Assembly (NCBI GenBank): GCA_002705085.1
Contig: PAHO01000048.1
Location: forward strand, 1 to 53,416
Length of the DNA stretch: 53,416 nt
Direction of reading: 5' to 3'
Origin: Phycisphaerae bacterium
GTDB lineage: Bacteria; Planctomycetota; Phycisphaerae; Phycisphaerales; SM1A02
Position numbers and translations under genes: made by a program. The notes beneath the pieces are model-generated. The model made no database searches, had not been told where the DNA came from, and saw only the letters and a program-made list of their open reading frames with translations. This document shows, piece by piece, positions 50,950-53,416 of this stretch. Position 1 is the first letter of the stretch; each line of letters begins with the position of its first letter.

Positions 50950-51035
50950 TAGGCTCGGAGGGACTCGAACCCTCAACGCTCAATTTGAGCCGCGGATTTT
51001 AAGTCCGCTGCGTCTGCCAATTCCGCCACGAGCCC
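50950..51035 (-). tRNA. tRNA-Leu (anticodon TAA)
   Basis: 86 nt on the minus strand. The acceptor stem GGGCTCG pairs with CGAGCCT, with A as discriminator base. The anticodon loop is CTTAAAA on a GCGGA/TCCGC stem (anticodon TAA at 51001-50999, reading UUA). A long class-II variable arm follows, and then a T-arm with GGTTCGAGTCC. CCA is not encoded. It is the only RNA gene of standard type in the window. Confidence 0.96.
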
Positions 51036-51043
51036 AAGGCTTG

Positions 51044-51049
51044 ACTCTA
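51044..51049 (-). promoter_or_regulatory. -10 element (TAGAGT) of the tRNA-Leu gene
   Basis: On the minus strand TAGAGT ends 8 nt before the tRNA 5' end, the same hexamer pattern as the protein genes. Confidence 0.4.
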
Positions 51050-51116
51050 CCAACTCCAGAAGAGAACGCATCCCCCAAGGAGCCCCATATTGGGTCAGGT
51101 GGATTTCAAGTGAGGT

Positions 51117-52142
51117 TCATGATGTGGATCCTTCATCCGGAAGATCGGCGCTGGATCGCAGCGCGTCTTGGATCTGCCGGATCGGCGTCACCCGGTAGTC
51201 CGGAAGGCGGTACAGCCAACGCGGCCAACGGCTCCACTCGGCCTGAATGTTCTGCCCTGTCGCTGGCTCAAAATCCAATCCACACCAAGCACCGGATCCC
51301 TCTCCCTCGCTGAGATCGATGGAAACCGTCAGTTGCCCCTCCTGTGCGATGAAGGTCATGACAACGGTGTCACTGGACCACTGGTGTTGGTCGCGGGGCC
51401 GAACGTCTTCAAGAGTAAGACGGGCCGGCCAGCCTGGAAGATCCGCCTGAGCCAACTGCAGAGCTTTGTCGGACACGGAGTCCAAGTTCTTCGCCGAAAG
51501 CTGCCAGGTTGGCTCGCCACCTTCAAGTGAATCATTCGATCGAGCAAGTTCCATCGGTCCAAAGGTCATTTGAGTGATGCCAGATCGGTCCAGTGTGCAA
51601 AAAGTCGTGTCCAGCCAACCAACAGCATTCAGTTCCACTTCAACGTGGCCCTTGCACTTGTAGGTTTGATCTTCTGTGACCAAGCGTGCAAACGTACTCT
51701 TCGGAGACCACTGTCGCTTCCCCAAAACCACATGGCTCACAAGATCAGAATCGGAGAAGAGTTTGATCTCAATGGCTCGACCATCTTCAACTGAGATATC
51801 CAAATCGACCGCAGCGTGGCGGGCTGGGTCTTGGGTCTTGGCTTCCCAACGCTCAAGCTGATCCAGTTGCACCAACAGTTGTCGAATGCGATCCAGATCG
51901 ACGGGGTAGTCGGCGGCGGAGGCGCATTTCCACTGTCCACCATCGCGCTGAAGCGAGATGGGCACGCCCCCCTGCCGAATCGTGATGCCGTCAATGGCTT
52001 CGGCATTGGTCTTGAGGTCTGGAACCATCGGTGTTCCCAAACCTCCCTTTGTTGTCACTTCGGAATTGGGCCGAATGATCACTGCCAGAAACAAGACCGC
52101 AGTGATCGCGGCCAACGGCATGAGACCCTTTTTCTTGATCAC
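51117..52142 (-). CDS. DUF4340 domain protein
   Basis: 341 aa. One N-terminal membrane segment (LMPLAAITAVLFLAVII, residues ~7-23) is followed by a mainly beta soluble part (IDGITIRQGGVPISLQRDGGQWKC, LDISVEDGRAIEIKLFSDSDLVSHVVLGKR). This matches DUF4340 proteins, which are encoded next to GldG-type ABC-transporter components, as here. It starts inside the stop codon of the gldG-like gene (4-nt overlap). It is probably the periplasm-facing accessory of that complex; the transported substrate is unknown. Confidence 0.85.
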   Translation of the reverse strand: MIKKKGLMPLAAITAVLFLAVIIRPNSEVTTKGGLGTPMVPDLKTNAEAIDGITIRQGGVPISLQRDGGQWKCASAADYPVDLDRIRQLLVQLDQLERWEAKTQDPARHAAVDLDISVEDGRAIEIKLFSDSDLVSHVVLGKRQWSPKSTFARLVTEDQTYKCKGHVEVELNAVGWLDTTFCTLDRSGITQMTFGPMELARSNDSLEGGEPTWQLSAKNLDSVSDKALQLAQADLPGWPARLTLEDVRPRDQHQWSSDTVVMTFIAQEGQLTVSIDLSEGEGSGAWCGLDFEPATGQNIQAEWSRWPRWLYRLPDYRVTPIRQIQDALRSSADLPDEGSTS

Positions 52143-53416
52143 GACACTTTTCTCCGCATCAGGAAGATCAATCCCGACAACACCGCCACGACCAATGGCC
52201 AGACGATGGTGTTGAACAACATCAAATTGGTGCCGAGTTGTTCAATATCCCTGCGAAGGTTGAGCTGCACCAATCGGAGTTGCTTCCGGGCCGCAATGAC
52301 CTTGTCTTGCAACTGGTCCACTTCCGCTTCTTGCTCGGGGGAAAGCAGCAACGTGGCTTGGCTTCCTGCTTGAGCCTGCTGCAGTTGACCAAGGCGACGC
52401 TCGGTTTCTTGGATTTCTGTCTCGAGCCGCTCCTGCTCCGCCAAATACTCGCTTTCCGCCGCTTGACGAAGAGCTTCAACCCGGTCGAAGGGCCGGGTGT
52501 ACTCGCCACGCCCCCGCAGTCCCGCAAGGACAGGATCACCCGCCATGGTCTCAATTGCGTTCAGCATGAAGGAGCCGTTGTCGGCGAAGGTGCGATACCC
52601 CAAACTGATGGAACCCAAACGCTCTTCGCGAATCCAGTTGCTGTCCGACAGAAAGTCAACATCACCCAGAACCAGAATATTGGCCACACCAGTTGGCGCC
52701 TCTGAGGAGCTGTCCAAGATCGCTTCGAGCGCGGGATCGACCTCGGCTTCGGCTTTGACCGGCGGGTACGCACTCTTGATCGGACCGGTGAATCGGGCGG
52801 CGACCGTCTGATGTTCCCCACTGGACGCAAAGTTCTGAATCAACGTGCCGGGGTCAATCTGGAAACCCAATTGAGCCGTCAGCATCCGCTGGCTGTTTTC
52901 ACTCGATCGAACCACCGGCACCAAACGTGTTGGTGCATCCTGCTCGATAGAAAAGGCGCCTGTCGTCGCGAGATTCAGAGTGGTCAGGCCCTTGGTGATG
53001 GGGTCGTCCCCGTTGAGGTTTTCACGCCGAGCATTCCACCACGCAATGAAATCCATGACCTCCATGCCGCGGTCGGTCATCGCTTGGACCCGGAGCGCGA
53101 GGTCACGGTCCGCCACGAAATAGCCTCGACTCCAATTCAAACCCCAAGCCCCCAAGAAAGCATCGAATTGACTTGAGGTGGGTTGTGGCCCCTGCATTCC
53201 AAACGCGGGCTCAGCGGCTTGGGCATCCGCCTCGCACCACGGATCCAAACACAAGAGCAATGGCTTCTCTTGGAGCACGTACGTGTCAATCGCCACCGCC
53301 AATTCGGGGGAAATCGATCTTGGGTGCACGATCCAAAGCAAGTCCAGACCTTCGGGCAGTTCGGTAGCAGACTCGGCAATGGGCACCACATCAAACAACT
53401 GCTCGACCTGGGACAA
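52139..53416 (-). CDS. GldG-family protein (ABC_transp_aux), 5' end outside the window
   Basis: At least 425 aa are visible and the frame is open to the window edge. The visible part holds the ABC_transp_aux domain: LLWIVHPRSISPELAVAIDTYV, PLLLCLDPW, ANILVLGDVDFLSD and FMLNAIETMAGD. A coiled coil (EYLAEQERLETEIQETERRLGQLQQAQ, ~330-360) and a C-terminal membrane helix (IVWPLVVAVLSGLIFLMRRK) follow. In Bacteroidetes GldG belongs to an ABC complex linked to gliding. In planctomycetes it occurs without gliding, with an unknown substrate. The ATPase and GldF-like permease genes should lie beyond the window. Confidence 0.9.
   Translation of the reverse strand: MSQVEQLFDVVPIAESATELPEGLDLLWIVHPRSISPELAVAIDTYVLQEKPLLLCLDPWCEADAQAAEPAFGMQGPQPTSSQFDAFLGAWGLNWSRGYFVADRDLALRVQAMTDRGMEVMDFIAWWNARRENLNGDDPITKGLTTLNLATTGAFSIEQDAPTRLVPVVRSSENSQRMLTAQLGFQIDPGTLIQNFASSGEHQTVAARFTGPIKSAYPPVKAEAEVDPALEAILDSSSEAPTGVANILVLGDVDFLSDSNWIREERLGSISLGYRTFADNGSFMLNAIETMAGDPVLAGLRGRGEYTRPFDRVEALRQAAESEYLAEQERLETEIQETERRLGQLQQAQAGSQATLLLSPEQEAEVDQLQDKVIAARKQLRLVQLNLRRDIEQLGTNLMLFNTIVWPLVVAVLSGLIFLMRRKVS

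Overview
The window most likely comes from a planctomycete of the class Phycisphaerae, probably a marine Phycisphaerales relative. The evidence is inferred from gene content: a C-terminal dockerin-like tail ending in a ...NFGPC motif, a DUF1559-like prepilin-type protein, a sulfatase, a sialate O-acetylesterase, membrane-tethered HTH proteins and a GldG/DUF4340 pair. The DNA is fairly GC-rich and very compact. Many genes overlap by 4 nt (ATGA/GTGA), and several convergent pairs overlap or nearly touch. I see no prophage, insertion sequence, CRISPR array or clear recently acquired island.

Layout. 1-0.8 kb: end of rpsL and rpsG, closed by a strong terminator. 0.8-8.7 kb: a ThiF/MoeB-like E1 enzyme, a 45-aa membrane protein, a large secreted helical protein, then panB-htrA-thyA and two different clpP genes. 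8.7-13.5 kb: a RibB protein with a degenerate RibA domain, an unrecognised protein, a solitary DNA methyltransferase, a NeuC-like epimerase and a small-molecule methyltransferase. 13.6-18.8 kb: an HTH-membrane protein, a prepilin-like protein, a second DNA methyltransferase, an esterase and an unknown protein. 18.8-25.9 kb: sialate O-acetylesterase, fused MsrB-MsrA, a small membrane protein, AsnB, a sodium-coupled transporter and a sulfotransferase. 25.9-33.0 kb: a KamA-family radical SAM enzyme behind a highly structured leader, an MscS channel, a purple-acid-phosphatase-like enzyme, an AmpG-like permease and a sulfatase. 33.1-41.5 kb: an LpoB/COG3014 lipoprotein pair and addBA. 41.5-50.8 kb: a propeller/di-heme cytochrome/dockerin-like protein, AIM24, an M1 peptidase, a two-gene secreted-protein operon and a pseudouridine synthase. 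50.9-53.4 kb: tRNA-Leu(TAA) and a DUF4340-GldG operon that runs off the window.

Most of the window is housekeeping and envelope biology: envelope proteolysis and repair (HtrA, MsrBA), peptidoglycan (AmpG, LpoB), recombination (AddAB), cofactor synthesis (PanB, RibB) and exported hydrolases. The strongest cross-window signal is regulatory. About twenty gene starts have a TANNNT-like -10 hexamer ending 6-9 nt before the start codon, as expected for leaderless mRNAs. A minority have clear Shine-Dalgarno sequences instead. The best candidate for something undescribed is the nested-stem RNA between a -10 element and the kamA-like gene. Other points of interest are a ClpP with Asn in place of the catalytic Asp, an AsnB with His in place of the conserved glutamine-site Glu, and the 45-aa membrane protein gene with its own promoter and terminator. 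All assignments are from reading the sequence; no database search was run.
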